64,000 nt of DNA from Glaciihabitans arcticus (GTDB lineage Bacteria > Actinomycetota > Actinomycetes > Actinomycetales > Microbacteriaceae), in contig NZ_SISG01000001.1 in assembly GCF_004310685.1 (NCBI RefSeq), positions 62,001-126,000 of the forward strand, in the 5' to 3' direction. Of the stretch, positions 53,287 to 61,964 are shown piece after piece. Position numbers and translations under genes: made by a program. The notes beneath the pieces were generated by a model. The model saw nothing but the letters and a program-made list of their open reading frames with translations, was not told the origin of the DNA and ran no database searches. Every line of letters begins with the position of its first letter. The first letter of the stretch is position 1.

Positions 53287-53316
53287 GGATGCCCCGGGCC
53301 TGAGCCCGGGGCATCC
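53287..53316. terminator. Strong bidirectional terminator hairpin
   Basis: A perfect 13-bp stem, GGATGCCCCGGGC (53287-53299) with GCCCGGGGCATCC (53304-53316), loop CTGA, lies between the converging SpoIIM and aquaporin genes. TCTCGTTAT follows on the plus strand. Confidence 0.8.
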
Positions 53317-53330
53317 TCTCGTTATCAGGC

Positions 53331-54065
53331 TCAGGCCTTGCGGCTCTCGAACAGCGGGCTGTAGCTGAAGCCGGCGATGAGAGCACCGACGACGGGTGCC
53401 ACGAGGAAGACCCAGAGCTGGCCCATTGCGTCCCCGCCGCCGTAGATCGCCGTCGCGATCGAGCGTGCCGGGTTGATCGACGCGTTGCTGATCGGGATCG
53501 CGACGAGGTGGATCAGGGTGAGGGTGAGGCCGATCGCGAGCGGGGCGAAGCCGCTCGGCGCGCGACGGTCGGTGACACCGAGAATCACGAACAGGAAGAT
53601 CGCGGTGAGGATCACCTCGGCGACGATCACGCCGACGAGGGTGAAGTTGCCGGGGGAGTGCAGCCCGAATCCGTTGGAGACATCGCCGAAGGTGCCGAGG
53701 TTCGCCGGACCGTTCGAGCGCACGACCGACAGGAGCGTGGTAGCGAGGATGCCGCCGAGCACCTGCGCGAGGATGTACGGCACCACGTCCTTCCAGGCGA
53801 AACGGCCGGCGGCTGCCGCACCGAGCGTCACGGCGGGGTTGAAGTGCCCGCCGGAGATGTGGCCCACCGCGTAGGCCGCGCCGATCACCGTGAGTCCGAC
53901 CGCGAGGGCGACGCCGAGCAGGCCGGTGTTGCCGGAGGCGAACAGGGCGGTACCGATCACGCCGAAGACGAGCACGAAGGTACCGAAGGCTTCGGCGGCG
54001 ATGCGGTGGTGGAGTCCGGGTGTCTCGTCGAGTTCGACGTCGGCGTTCACTACGGGAGTGGTCAT
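53331..54065 (-). CDS. aqpZ: Aquaporin (AqpZ-like, MIP family)
   Basis: A 244-residue six-helix channel with both NPA boxes, HFNPAVTL and ASINPARS. The ATG at 54065 has AGGAAG upstream; the open frame to 54197 runs through the gap to DUF58. Of the AqpZ selectivity-filter positions the helix-5 His (TLIHL) and the Arg of NPARS are present, and the Thr equivalent two residues before the second NPA box reads Ala. It is a water channel, or possibly a wider one. It interrupts the order SpoIIM-DUF58 that I would expect, so it may be a recent insertion (inference). Confidence 0.88.
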   Translation of the reverse strand: MTTPVVNADVELDETPGLHHRIAAEAFGTFVLVFGVIGTALFASGNTGLLGVALAVGLTVIGAAYAVGHISGGHFNPAVTLGAAAAGRFAWKDVVPYILAQVLGGILATTLLSVVRSNGPANLGTFGDVSNGFGLHSPGNFTLVGVIVAEVILTAIFLFVILGVTDRRAPSGFAPLAIGLTLTLIHLVAIPISNASINPARSIATAIYGGGDAMGQLWVFLVAPVVGALIAGFSYSPLFESRKA

Positions 54066-54108
54066 GGGGGTGCTGCTTCCTGTGATGGGTGTGGGGTGAT
54101 GCAGAAAG

Positions 54109-55425
54109 CTAGAGCCGGCCGGCGGCCTTGAGCGCGATGTACGCGTCGGCGAGGGCGGGCGGAAGATCGGCGGGGGCCGCGGTGACGACCTCGCCACCGA
54201 GCTGGCGCACGGCCGCCGACACCCGGGCCACGTCGAGCAGGGCGCGTTCGGCGGCGGCGGCCTCGTAGACCTCCGCGCGGTTGCCGCGGTGCAGGGTCGA
54301 CTCGAGCACGTCGGGGTCGGTGACCGAGGAGACGATGACCGTGTGGCGGCGGGTCAGCTGCGGCAGCACCGAGAGCAGGCCACGCGAGGCGCCGGCGGCG
54401 TCGATGGATGTCGCGAGCACGACCAGCGCGCGCTGCGACGTCACCGACCGCACGAGCCCGGGTACCGCACTCCAGTCCATCTCGATCAGCTCGGGGTCGA
54501 TGGGAGCCATCGTCGACACCATTCGACTCATGAGCTCGGCGCCCGTGGTGCCCTGCACGCGCCCGCGCACCCGACGGTCGAAGACCACGAGGTCGACGCG
54601 GTCGCCCGCCTTGCTCGCGAGAGCGGCGAGCAGCAGTGCCGACTCGAAGGCCGTGTCGATGCGGGGTTCGTTATCGATACGGGCGGCGGAGGTGCGTCCG
54701 CTGTCGACGATGATGACGACACGGCGGTCGCGCTCGGGGCGCCAGGTGCGCACCACGAGGCGCTGTCCGGCAGCACCGGTCGGATCGGTGCGGCGTGCTG
54801 TGGCGCGCCAGTCGATCGAGCGCACGTCGTCGCCGCGCACGTAGTCGCGCAGGCTGTCGAATTCGGTGCCCTGTCCGCGCACCATCACACTCGTCATGCC
54901 GTCGAGCTCGCGCAGGCGGGCGAGCCGCGAGGGGAGGTGCTTGCGGGCGTTGAACGGCGGCAACACGGTGATCGCGCCACCGAGTCGGATCGTGGCCTGC
55001 CGGGCGGCGAGGTGCAGCGGCCCGAACGAGCGCACCGTGACGTGCTCGGCGTGCCGCTCGCCGCGACGGAAGGGCGTGAGCAGCGTCTCCAGCGCGCGCC
55101 GCTCACCGCTCGGGAGGGACACGGCCTGCCGGGTGCGGCCGGCGCCAGCAGACGGCGGCCATCCATCGCGCACCAGGCCACGCACGGTACGGCGGCCGGT
55201 GTTCGTCAGCAGCAGTCGCGCCGTGGCCGTCTCGCCGAGTCGGATCGCCGCTGGCAGCTCGCGGGAGAGGCGCACCGCGCGCGGTGAGCCGGCGATCGAG
55301 AGGTCGATCACGAGCAGCACGATGCACACGATCACCCAGAGCAGCAGCCAGAGGGGCTGGCCCGTCACGATGATCGGCACCACGCCGAGGGCGACGAGTG
55401 CGACGAAGATTCCGGAGATGGCCAT
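54109..55425 (-). CDS. DUF58 domain-containing protein
   Basis: A 438-residue protein with two N-terminal helices (about 5-45) and the DUF58 core FDSLRDYVRGDDVRSIDWRAT, followed by a vWA-like domain with VVIIVDSGRTS. DUF58 proteins accompany MoxR ATPases and are thought to act as client or scaffold partners in envelope assembly. It starts four bases after the MoxR stop. Function beyond this is inferred. Confidence 0.88.
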   Translation of the reverse strand: MAISGIFVALVALGVVPIIVTGQPLWLLLWVIVCIVLLVIDLSIAGSPRAVRLSRELPAAIRLGETATARLLLTNTGRRTVRGLVRDGWPPSAGAGRTRQAVSLPSGERRALETLLTPFRRGERHAEHVTVRSFGPLHLAARQATIRLGGAITVLPPFNARKHLPSRLARLRELDGMTSVMVRGQGTEFDSLRDYVRGDDVRSIDWRATARRTDPTGAAGQRLVVRTWRPERDRRVVIIVDSGRTSAARIDNEPRIDTAFESALLLAALASKAGDRVDLVVFDRRVRGRVQGTTGAELMSRMVSTMAPIDPELIEMDWSAVPGLVRSVTSQRALVVLATSIDAAGASRGLLSVLPQLTRRHTVIVSSVTDPDVLESTLHRGNRAEVYEAAAAERALLDVARVSAAVRQLGGEVVTAAPADLPPALADAYIALKAAGRL

Positions 55426-55428
55426 CGG

Positions 55429-56385
55429 CTAGATCGGAACCTGCACCTGCTGGAGGATCGAGCGCAGGATGGCGTCGGCGGAGACGCCCTCGAGTTCGGC
55501 CTCGGGGCGCAGCTGCAGGCGGTGGCGCAGCACGGGCAGCGCCATGGCCTGCACGTGGTCGGGGGTGATGGCACTTGAGCCGTTGAGCCAGGCCCAGGCC
55601 TTGGCCGCGGCGAGCAGGGCGGTCGTTCCGCGGGGGCTCACGCCGAGTTTGACGGAGGGGCTCTGGCGCGTGGCACGCGCGAGGTCGACGGCGTAGGCGA
55701 TCACGTCGGCGCTCGCACCGACCTGCTGCACCTCGGCCTGCGCGGCGGCGAGCTGGCTCGCGTCGAGCACCGGGGTCACGCCCGCGGCGGCCAGGTCGCG
55801 CGGGTTGAAGCCCGCGGCGTGGCGGGTGAGCACCTCGATCTCGGTGTCCCGCTCCGGAACGTCGAGCACGAGCTTGAGCAGGAAGCGGTCGAGCTGCGCC
55901 TCGGGCAACGTGTAGGTGCCCTCGTACTCGATCGGGTTCATCGTCGCGGCGACCATAAACGGAACGGGTAGCTTTCGGCTATCGCCGTCCACCGAGACCT
56001 GGCGCTCCTCCATGGCCTCGAGCAGGGCCGACTGCGTCTTCGGGGGCGTGCGGTTGATCTCGTCGGCGAGCAGGATGTTGGTGAACACCGGGCCCTCGCG
56101 GAAGACGAACTCGCCGGCCTTCGCGTCGTAGACGAGGGATCCGGTGACGTCGCCGGGCATGAGGTCGGGCGTGAACTGCACACGCGTGGTCTCGAGCTTG
56201 AGGGTGTGGCTGAGGGTGCGCACGAGCAGCGTCTTGGCGACACCGGGCACACCCTCGAGCAGCACGTGGCCGCCCGCGAGCAGCGCGATCATCAGGCCGG
56301 TCACGGCGGCGTCCTGTCCGACGACGGACTTGCCGACCTCGGTGCGCACTGCCGCAAAGGATTCGCGCAGGTGGTATTCAGTCAT
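55429..56385 (-). CDS. MoxR-family AAA+ ATPase
   Basis: A 318-residue AAA+ protein with Walker A GVPGVAKT, Walker B ILLADEINR, the sensor 1 region MNPIEYEGTY, and the C-terminal helical lid with VSPRGTTALL. MoxR proteins act as chaperones with vWA/DUF58 partners, which is the gene directly downstream here. Only four bases separate them, so co-translation is likely. Confidence 0.9.
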   Translation of the reverse strand: MTEYHLRESFAAVRTEVGKSVVGQDAAVTGLMIALLAGGHVLLEGVPGVAKTLLVRTLSHTLKLETTRVQFTPDLMPGDVTGSLVYDAKAGEFVFREGPVFTNILLADEINRTPPKTQSALLEAMEERQVSVDGDSRKLPVPFMVAATMNPIEYEGTYTLPEAQLDRFLLKLVLDVPERDTEIEVLTRHAAGFNPRDLAAAGVTPVLDASQLAAAQAEVQQVGASADVIAYAVDLARATRQSPSVKLGVSPRGTTALLAAAKAWAWLNGSSAITPDHVQAMALPVLRHRLQLRPEAELEGVSADAILRSILQQVQVPI

Positions 56386-56425
56386 TCGCCCATTCTTTCA
56401 GTTGCGGAGCATTGCTCGTGCGTGG

Positions 56426-57607
56426 TCAGCTCGGCCGGATGTTCTCGGCGATGCTGCGTTCGAGGTCGAGAAGGTCGTCGGAGAGGGCGATGAGCTCGCG
56501 ATCGTTCGCGGGCTCCGCCTCGAGCAGCAGGTGCCGAACCTCGGCGATCGGCCGACGGGATGCCACGGCCGCCGCCCCCACGATCTCCTCGACGGTCGCG
56601 GCGCGCGGCAGGCCGCACAGCGCACCGATCCGGGTGACACTGCCGATGCGCAGGGAATCGAGCGCGCGGAGGCGCGCCGAGATCGAGGCGTAGAGGCGTG
56701 CGCGACCCATCATGGTCTCGCTGGCCCGCACCGTGACCGGCAGGTTCTCGACGATGAGCGGACCGAAGCGGCGGCCACGCCAGAACGCCGCGGCGAGCAC
56801 GGCGAGCCCCACGACGCCGATCGCGGGCAGCACCCACGGCGGGCTCAGCTGGCCGAGGGTCGCGGTGGACGAGTCGACGTCGCCGGGTCCGGGGATGTAC
56901 CAGATGAGGGTGTCGTTCTCGCCGAGCAGGCCGAGTGCGAGCGCGGCGTTGCCGACCTCGCCGATGTGCTCGTTGGTGAGCGCGGCGGCGGCGCCGAGCA
57001 CCGAGATCGTGCGGTCGTCGTTGTCGAGCTGCAGCAGGGAGGACACGTCGCCGTCGGTGAAGCACTCCGTGACGCCCTCCGCGTCGTCGAGCAGGCGGTA
57101 GCCGTCACCCTCTGCGCTGATCGTCTCCGCGCGCTCGGCGACCGGCAGCGCGCAGCCCGCGTCGAGGGTGTCTGCGTCGGTCGCGCCCGCGAGCGTGACG
57201 CCTGGGGCAAGAGCGTCGACCGACGAGAATCCCGGAGTCACGAGGACCACCGAGGAGCCGAGCTCGAGCGCGGCCTCGCGCTTCGTGTCGTCGAGGAACA
57301 CGTCGCGTTCGAAGAACAGCAGGGTCGCGTCATCCTCGCCCTCGAATGCGGCGAGAGTGCCGGCAAGGCTGTCGGTCACCACTACATCCACCCCGCGGTC
57401 GCGCAGCACCTCGACGAGCGCCTGCGTGCCCGAGGGGCCGGGGTTGGTGGCCGAGAAGAACTCCTGCTCGGTCGCAGCGCCCTGCACGAGAATCCCACCG
57501 AGCACGATCAGCACGGCGAGCACCGCCGCGCCCACCCAGAACAGCCAGCGGCGAATGGTCGCGAACACCGTCGGCGTGATCACCCGCCCGTCGAGCGTCG
57601 TGGTCAT
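56426..57607 (-). CDS. DUF4350 domain-containing membrane protein
   Basis: A 393-residue protein with one N-terminal helix (about 20-45), a DUF4350 extracytoplasmic-type domain (GTQALVEVLRDRGVDVVVTDS), a second helix at about 260-285 and a cytosolic tail. It overlaps the DUF4129 stop by four bases and belongs to the MoxR cluster. The exact role is unknown. Confidence 0.82.
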   Translation of the reverse strand: MTTTLDGRVITPTVFATIRRWLFWVGAAVLAVLIVLGGILVQGAATEQEFFSATNPGPSGTQALVEVLRDRGVDVVVTDSLAGTLAAFEGEDDATLLFFERDVFLDDTKREAALELGSSVVLVTPGFSSVDALAPGVTLAGATDADTLDAGCALPVAERAETISAEGDGYRLLDDAEGVTECFTDGDVSSLLQLDNDDRTISVLGAAAALTNEHIGEVGNAALALGLLGENDTLIWYIPGPGDVDSSTATLGQLSPPWVLPAIGVVGLAVLAAAFWRGRRFGPLIVENLPVTVRASETMMGRARLYASISARLRALDSLRIGSVTRIGALCGLPRAATVEEIVGAAAVASRRPIAEVRHLLLEAEPANDRELIALSDDLLDLERSIAENIRPS

Positions 57608-58257
57608 GCGTCGACCGTGTCGAATTGGGGACGCACCGAGCGCAGCTGGATCTCGAGTGCGGAGACCGCGGAATACTGCTCGGCGGTGCCGTCCTGCCCG
57701 AGATAGCGCACGCCGTCGAACGCTGCGGAGGCTGCGGAGAGTGCTGTGGCCTCGGCGGGGAAGGCCCGGCCCGCCTGCGTCGCGAACTCGTGGGCGGTGG
57801 TGCCCGGGCTCGTCGTCAGCACGGTGCGTTCGGCGAGGCCGCGGGCTATGGAGCGGAACATCTCGGCGATCGCGAGCGAATAGTCACCCGAACGCGCGGC
57901 GCTCTCCGCGCTGCGGCGGATGGCGGCGGCATCCCTATCGTCATCCGAACCGAACAGGCTGCCGGTCACGCGGCTGCGACGGCCGAGGCGCGGCACGCCG
58001 AAGATGAGGAAGGCGAGCACCAGCCCGATGACCGCGATGCCCAGCACCACGAGCAGTACCAGCCCGGGCGGACCGGAGACGCCGAAGACCTCGAGCGAGG
58101 TGATCCAGTCCATGACCGCGCGCGCGGCGAGGTCGAACCAGGTAGGTCGGGCGGCCTGGTACTCGGGCTTGGCGAGCTCGTCGAGCAGCCACTGCTGCGC
58201 CTCGGGGCGATCGGGATCGACGGGAACGCTCGCGAGAACGGTCTGGTGGGGCCTCAT
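57604..58257 (-). CDS. DUF4129 domain-containing protein
   Basis: A 217-residue protein starting at ATG 58257 in an ATGA overlap with the upstream gene; the open frame beyond that is not used. It has one helix (about 65-90, LVLLVVLGIAVIGLVLAFLIFG) and a C-terminal cytosolic domain with RGLAERTVLTTSPGTTAHEF, the DUF4129 pattern. It lies with DUF4350 and MoxR. Role inferred: membrane partner of the MoxR/DUF58 system. Confidence 0.82.
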   Translation of the reverse strand: MRPHQTVLASVPVDPDRPEAQQWLLDELAKPEYQAARPTWFDLAARAVMDWITSLEVFGVSGPPGLVLLVVLGIAVIGLVLAFLIFGVPRLGRRSRVTGSLFGSDDDRDAAAIRRSAESAARSGDYSLAIAEMFRSIARGLAERTVLTTSPGTTAHEFATQAGRAFPAEATALSAASAAFDGVRYLGQDGTAEQYSAVSALEIQLRSVRPQFDTVDA

Positions 58258-59546
58258 GCCCAGGGCGACTGGTCGGTCGGCGGGATGGGCGTGGTGGTCG
58301 GCGGGCCGTATCCAGGAGGTGTCGCCGATGGTGGCGGGTACTGCGCGGTCGTGGGTGGCGGGTACTGCGCCGTGGAGGGGGCGGGGTAGCCCGCATTCTG
58401 GGCCAGCCGCTCGTAGGGGTTCAGCGCGTTCGTGTCGCCGTCGTGGCGGGCCTCGACGAAGCGGGACAGCTCGAGGTCGAGCCCCTCCTTGCGCATGCGG
58501 ATATCGACGTAGATGAGTGCAGTGACCGCTGACAGCACCACCGCGGCGATGACGCCGAAGATGAGCCCGATGATCGACGAGAGGCCGTAGGTCACGGCGA
58601 GCAGTGCGATGGCCGCCGACTCGTCGCCGTTCGGGTTGGTGAGCGCGGTCGCGAAGCCGGCGAGGATCGACACCGGCACCGAGACCACCTGGGCGGCGGC
58701 ATTGACGATGACGTTGACGAGCAGCTGGGTGCCGAAGGTCTTCCAGAAGAAGCCGTTGGTGAGGGTCCACGACCGGCGGATGGACTGCATCAGCGTGATC
58801 CGCTCGAGCATCAGGATGCTCGGCACGAGCGAGAGTTTCGTGCCGATCCACGCGGAGATGACCGCACCGCCCAGTCCGAGCAGCAGGCCGAGCACGATTG
58901 CGACCCCGACACCGAGGTCACCGCCGAGGGCCGCGATGAGTCCGAGCAGCAGCGCGGCCACGATGATCGCCACGAGCAGCACACCGGTGAGGATCGACGA
59001 CCAGCCGATGAGCGCGCCGAGGCGGCCGCGGGCAAGACGCCACAGTCCGCCGAAGGTCAGCTTCTCGCCGAGTGTCGCGCGCGCCACCTCGAGCGAGACG
59101 ATGCCCTGGATGATCGCGCTCACCACGAGGGACAGCACGAGTGGTACGAGGCTCGCGAGCAGCCCGGTGCCGAGGCCGCCCGCGATGATGGTGTCCTGGT
59201 CGGAGACGCTCGCGGCCTGAATGCGGTTGAAGGTGAAGTAGGCGATCACGCCGACGACCGCAGCAAACAGCAGGGTCACGCCGCCGTTGAGCAGCAGGCC
59301 GACACCGAAGGTGGGTCGGGGGTTGCGGCGCAGCACCTGGAACGAGGCGCCGAGCAGAGTGCCGAAGTTCAGCGGCCGCAGCGGGATGAGACCCGGGCGC
59401 GGCGGCGGGGTCCAGCCGGGCTGCCCGATCGGGGCGGCGTAGGCGGCGGGCGGTCCGAATCCGGGGGCGACCGGCGGTGCGAACGGCTGGTCCGGGGAAG
59501 GCACGGGTGCGCCCCCTGGTGCGTGCCATTCTGTGTTGTCAGTCAC
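58254..59546 (-). CDS. Membrane protein with glycerophosphoryl diester phosphodiesterase-type membrane domain
   Basis: A 430-residue protein. A Pro/Gly/Ala-rich start (about 1-60) is followed by RPLNFGTLLGASFQVLRRNP and six to seven hydrophobic segments, the pattern of GDPD-associated membrane domains; no catalytic phosphodiesterase part is seen. I chose the GTG at 59546, with AGGGGG nine bases upstream, over the ATG at 59594, which has no ribosome site. It is the first gene of the cluster that ends with DUF58 and is divergent from mtrA. Confidence 0.72.
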   Translation of the reverse strand: MTDNTEWHAPGGAPVPSPDQPFAPPVAPGFGPPAAYAAPIGQPGWTPPPRPGLIPLRPLNFGTLLGASFQVLRRNPRPTFGVGLLLNGGVTLLFAAVVGVIAYFTFNRIQAASVSDQDTIIAGGLGTGLLASLVPLVLSLVVSAIIQGIVSLEVARATLGEKLTFGGLWRLARGRLGALIGWSSILTGVLLVAIIVAALLLGLIAALGGDLGVGVAIVLGLLLGLGGAVISAWIGTKLSLVPSILMLERITLMQSIRRSWTLTNGFFWKTFGTQLLVNVIVNAAAQVVSVPVSILAGFATALTNPNGDESAAIALLAVTYGLSSIIGLIFGVIAAVVLSAVTALIYVDIRMRKEGLDLELSRFVEARHDGDTNALNPYERLAQNAGYPAPSTAQYPPPTTAQYPPPSATPPGYGPPTTTPIPPTDQSPWA

Positions 59547-59668
59547 TGTGCTGTGCCCCCTGGTGACGCCGATGACGGTGTACTCGTTATTCATGCTTTC
59601 ACACTCGGCTACTCTTGTGCGAAAGCTCCCGCATGCCCGACATGCCGGTCCGATCAATGATGAGGGCT

Positions 59669-60355
59669 ATGAACGCCAAAATTCTTGTAGTCGATGACGA
59701 CACCGCTCTCGCGGAGATGATCGGCATTGTGCTGCGCACCGAAGGTTTCGAACCGTTCTTCTGCGCGGACGGCACGGGTGCGGTCGACGCCTTCCACGCC
59801 GCAAAGCCCGACCTCGTGCTGCTCGACCTCATGCTGCCGGGCATCGACGGCATCGAGGTCTGTGCGCGCATCCGCGAGGTGTCGGGGGTGCCGATCATCA
59901 TGCTCACCGCAAAGAGCGACACGTCCGATGTCGTGCGCGGGCTCGAGAGCGGTGCCGATGACTACGTCGTCAAGCCGTTCAATCCCAAGGAGCTGGTGGC
60001 GCGCATCCGCACCCGCCTGCGTCCGACGCCCGATTCGCCCACCGGTTCGCTCACTGTCGGTGACCTGCTTCTGGATGTCGCGGGGCACGAGGTGCGCCGC
60101 GGCGACGAGCGCATCAACCTCACGCCTCTCGAATTCGAACTCCTGCTCGCCCTCGCGCTCAAGCCGCAGCAGGTGTTCACGCGCGAGATGCTGCTGGAGC
60201 AGGTCTGGGGCTACCACTACAAGGCCGACACCCGGCTGGTGAACGTGCACGTGCAGCGACTGCGGGCGAAGGTCGAACTCGACCCCGACAACCCAAAGAT
60301 CGTGATGACCGTGCGCGGTGTCGGCTATCGCGCCGGCGGCCCCACCCCAGCCTGA
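59669..60355 (+). CDS. mtrA: Response regulator MtrA
   Basis: A 228-residue OmpR-type regulator. The receiver domain has acidic residues 9-11, phospho-acceptor Asp53 in LLDLMLPG, Thr80 and Lys102. The winged helix has LTPLEFELLLALALKP and the final TVRGVGYRAG. It is close to mycobacterial MtrA throughout. Start: ATG 59669 (MNAKILVVDD); ATGs at 59657 and 59660 would add three to four residues. It pairs with mtrB, seven bases downstream, and governs cell-wall and division genes in actinobacteria. TACTCT at 59610-59615 could be its -10. Confidence 0.95.
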   Translation: MNAKILVVDDDTALAEMIGIVLRTEGFEPFFCADGTGAVDAFHAAKPDLVLLDLMLPGIDGIEVCARIREVSGVPIIMLTAKSDTSDVVRGLESGADDYVVKPFNPKELVARIRTRLRPTPDSPTGSLTVGDLLLDVAGHEVRRGDERINLTPLEFELLLALALKPQQVFTREMLLEQVWGYHYKADTRLVNVHVQRLRAKVELDPDNPKIVMTVRGVGYRAGGPTPA

Positions 60356-60362
60356 GCAGACC

Positions 60363-61964
60363 ATGCGTGACTTCGACTGGCGAGCGTGGCTCCGCGGCCT
60401 CGCAGGCCTGTGGCGGTCATCCCTACAACTGCGCACCGTGGCGATCACCGTGCTGCTCTCGGCGATCGCCGTGGGTGTGATCGGCACTTATATGTCCTTC
60501 AGCGTGGGCAACAACGCCTTCGAGTCGCGGCTCGACCAGGTGCTCGCGAGTTCGGCGCGCTCCAACGTGGCGGCGCAGTTCCGTTTCGACGGATCGGAGC
60601 AGAACCAGGACATCGACCTCGAGCGCGCCATGAGCCTCGCGTCGCAGGGCGCGCTGCAGGCCTCGTCCAGTCCGGAACCGGGGGACACGCTCATAGCCAT
60701 CCTGCGCACGGAAGGGCAGCCGGGCGCCAACCTGCCGATCGACCAGGTGAGCGAGGCCATCAACGTGGAGCGCGACATCTCGCCGGAGCTGCGCGCGCTC
60801 GTCGCCGACTCCACCGAGCGTCGGTTGTACTGGCAATCGATCCCGATGCCGCAGGCCGACGGGAGCACCGATCCCGGCGTCATCGTCGGCTCGGCTCTCG
60901 ACGTGCCCCGCTCGGGCCGGTACGAGATGTACCTGGTCTTCAACCTCAGCTCCACACAGGACCAGCTCACCTTCATCCAGCAGACGCTGTGGTTCGGCGG
61001 AGCCGCCCTGATCATCCTGATCGGCGGGGTGACCTACATCGTGGTGCGTCTCGTCGTCGGTCCCGTGCGCATGGCCGCCGAGACGAGTGAACGCCTGGCA
61101 GCCGGGCAGCTCGAGGTGCGCATCCCCGAGCGCGGCGAAGACGTGATCGCGACGCTCGCCCGATCGTTCAACGGCATGGCCGACAGCATGCAGCGGCAGA
61201 TCACCAAACTCGCCGCGCTGTCCCAGGTGCAGCAGCGGTTCGTGTCCGATGTATCGCACGAGCTGCGCACACCGCTCACCACGATCCGTCTCGCGGGCGA
61301 CGTGCTCTACGACCAGCGCGACACCTTCCCGCCGGCGACGGCCCGCACCGCCGAGCTGCTGCACACCCAGGTCGAGCGCTTCGAGCTGCTGCTCGCCGAC
61401 CTGCTCGAGATGAGCCGTTACGACGCGGGCGCCGTCGACATGGAGACCGAGCCCACGAGTCTGGTGCGCCTCGTTGAGGACGCGATCGAGTCGGTGGACA
61501 CCCTCGCCACCTCCAAGGGCTCCGAGCTGCGCCTCGAGGCGCCGGGCGGATACTTCGAGGCCGACGTTGACGCGCGCCGCATCCGCCGCATCCTGCAGAA
61601 CCTGCTGGGCAACGCGATCGACCACGGCGAGGGCAAGCCGATCGTGGTGTTCGTCGACAGCGACAAAGCCGCCGTCGCGATAGCCGTGCGCGATTACGGT
61701 GTCGGGATGACGCCCGCGGCCATGGAACGCGTCTTCGACCGGTTCTGGCGCGCCGACCCGTCCCGCCAGCGCGTCACCGGCGGCACCGGCCTCGGACTCG
61801 CGATCTCGCTCGAGGACGCCGCGCTGCACGGCGGCTGGCTCGAGGTCTGGTCCGCTCCGGGCGAGGGCTCCTGCTTCCGCCTGACCCTTCCGCGACAGCG
61901 TGGTGTCGAACTCGTGTCCTCACCACTCGAACTGCCGCCCGTGGAGGTGGGTCCCGATGAATAA
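60363..61964 (+). CDS. mtrB: Sensor histidine kinase MtrB
   Basis: A 533-residue kinase with helices at about 20-45 and 205-230 enclosing an extracytoplasmic domain, then a HAMP domain, the phospho-acceptor segment VSHELRTP with His299, and an HATPase domain with the N box (LLGNAIDHGEG), DYGVGM and GGTGLGLAIS. It phosphorylates MtrA. Start ATG 60363 lies seven bases after the mtrA stop. It overlaps the start of lpqB. Confidence 0.94.
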   Translation: MRDFDWRAWLRGLAGLWRSSLQLRTVAITVLLSAIAVGVIGTYMSFSVGNNAFESRLDQVLASSARSNVAAQFRFDGSEQNQDIDLERAMSLASQGALQASSSPEPGDTLIAILRTEGQPGANLPIDQVSEAINVERDISPELRALVADSTERRLYWQSIPMPQADGSTDPGVIVGSALDVPRSGRYEMYLVFNLSSTQDQLTFIQQTLWFGGAALIILIGGVTYIVVRLVVGPVRMAAETSERLAAGQLEVRIPERGEDVIATLARSFNGMADSMQRQITKLAALSQVQQRFVSDVSHELRTPLTTIRLAGDVLYDQRDTFPPATARTAELLHTQVERFELLLADLLEMSRYDAGAVDMETEPTSLVRLVEDAIESVDTLATSKGSELRLEAPGGYFEADVDARRIRRILQNLLGNAIDHGEGKPIVVFVDSDKAAVAIAVRDYGVGMTPAAMERVFDRFWRADPSRQRVTGGTGLGLAISLEDAALHGGWLEVWSAPGEGSCFRLTLPRQRGVELVSSPLELPPVEVGPDE

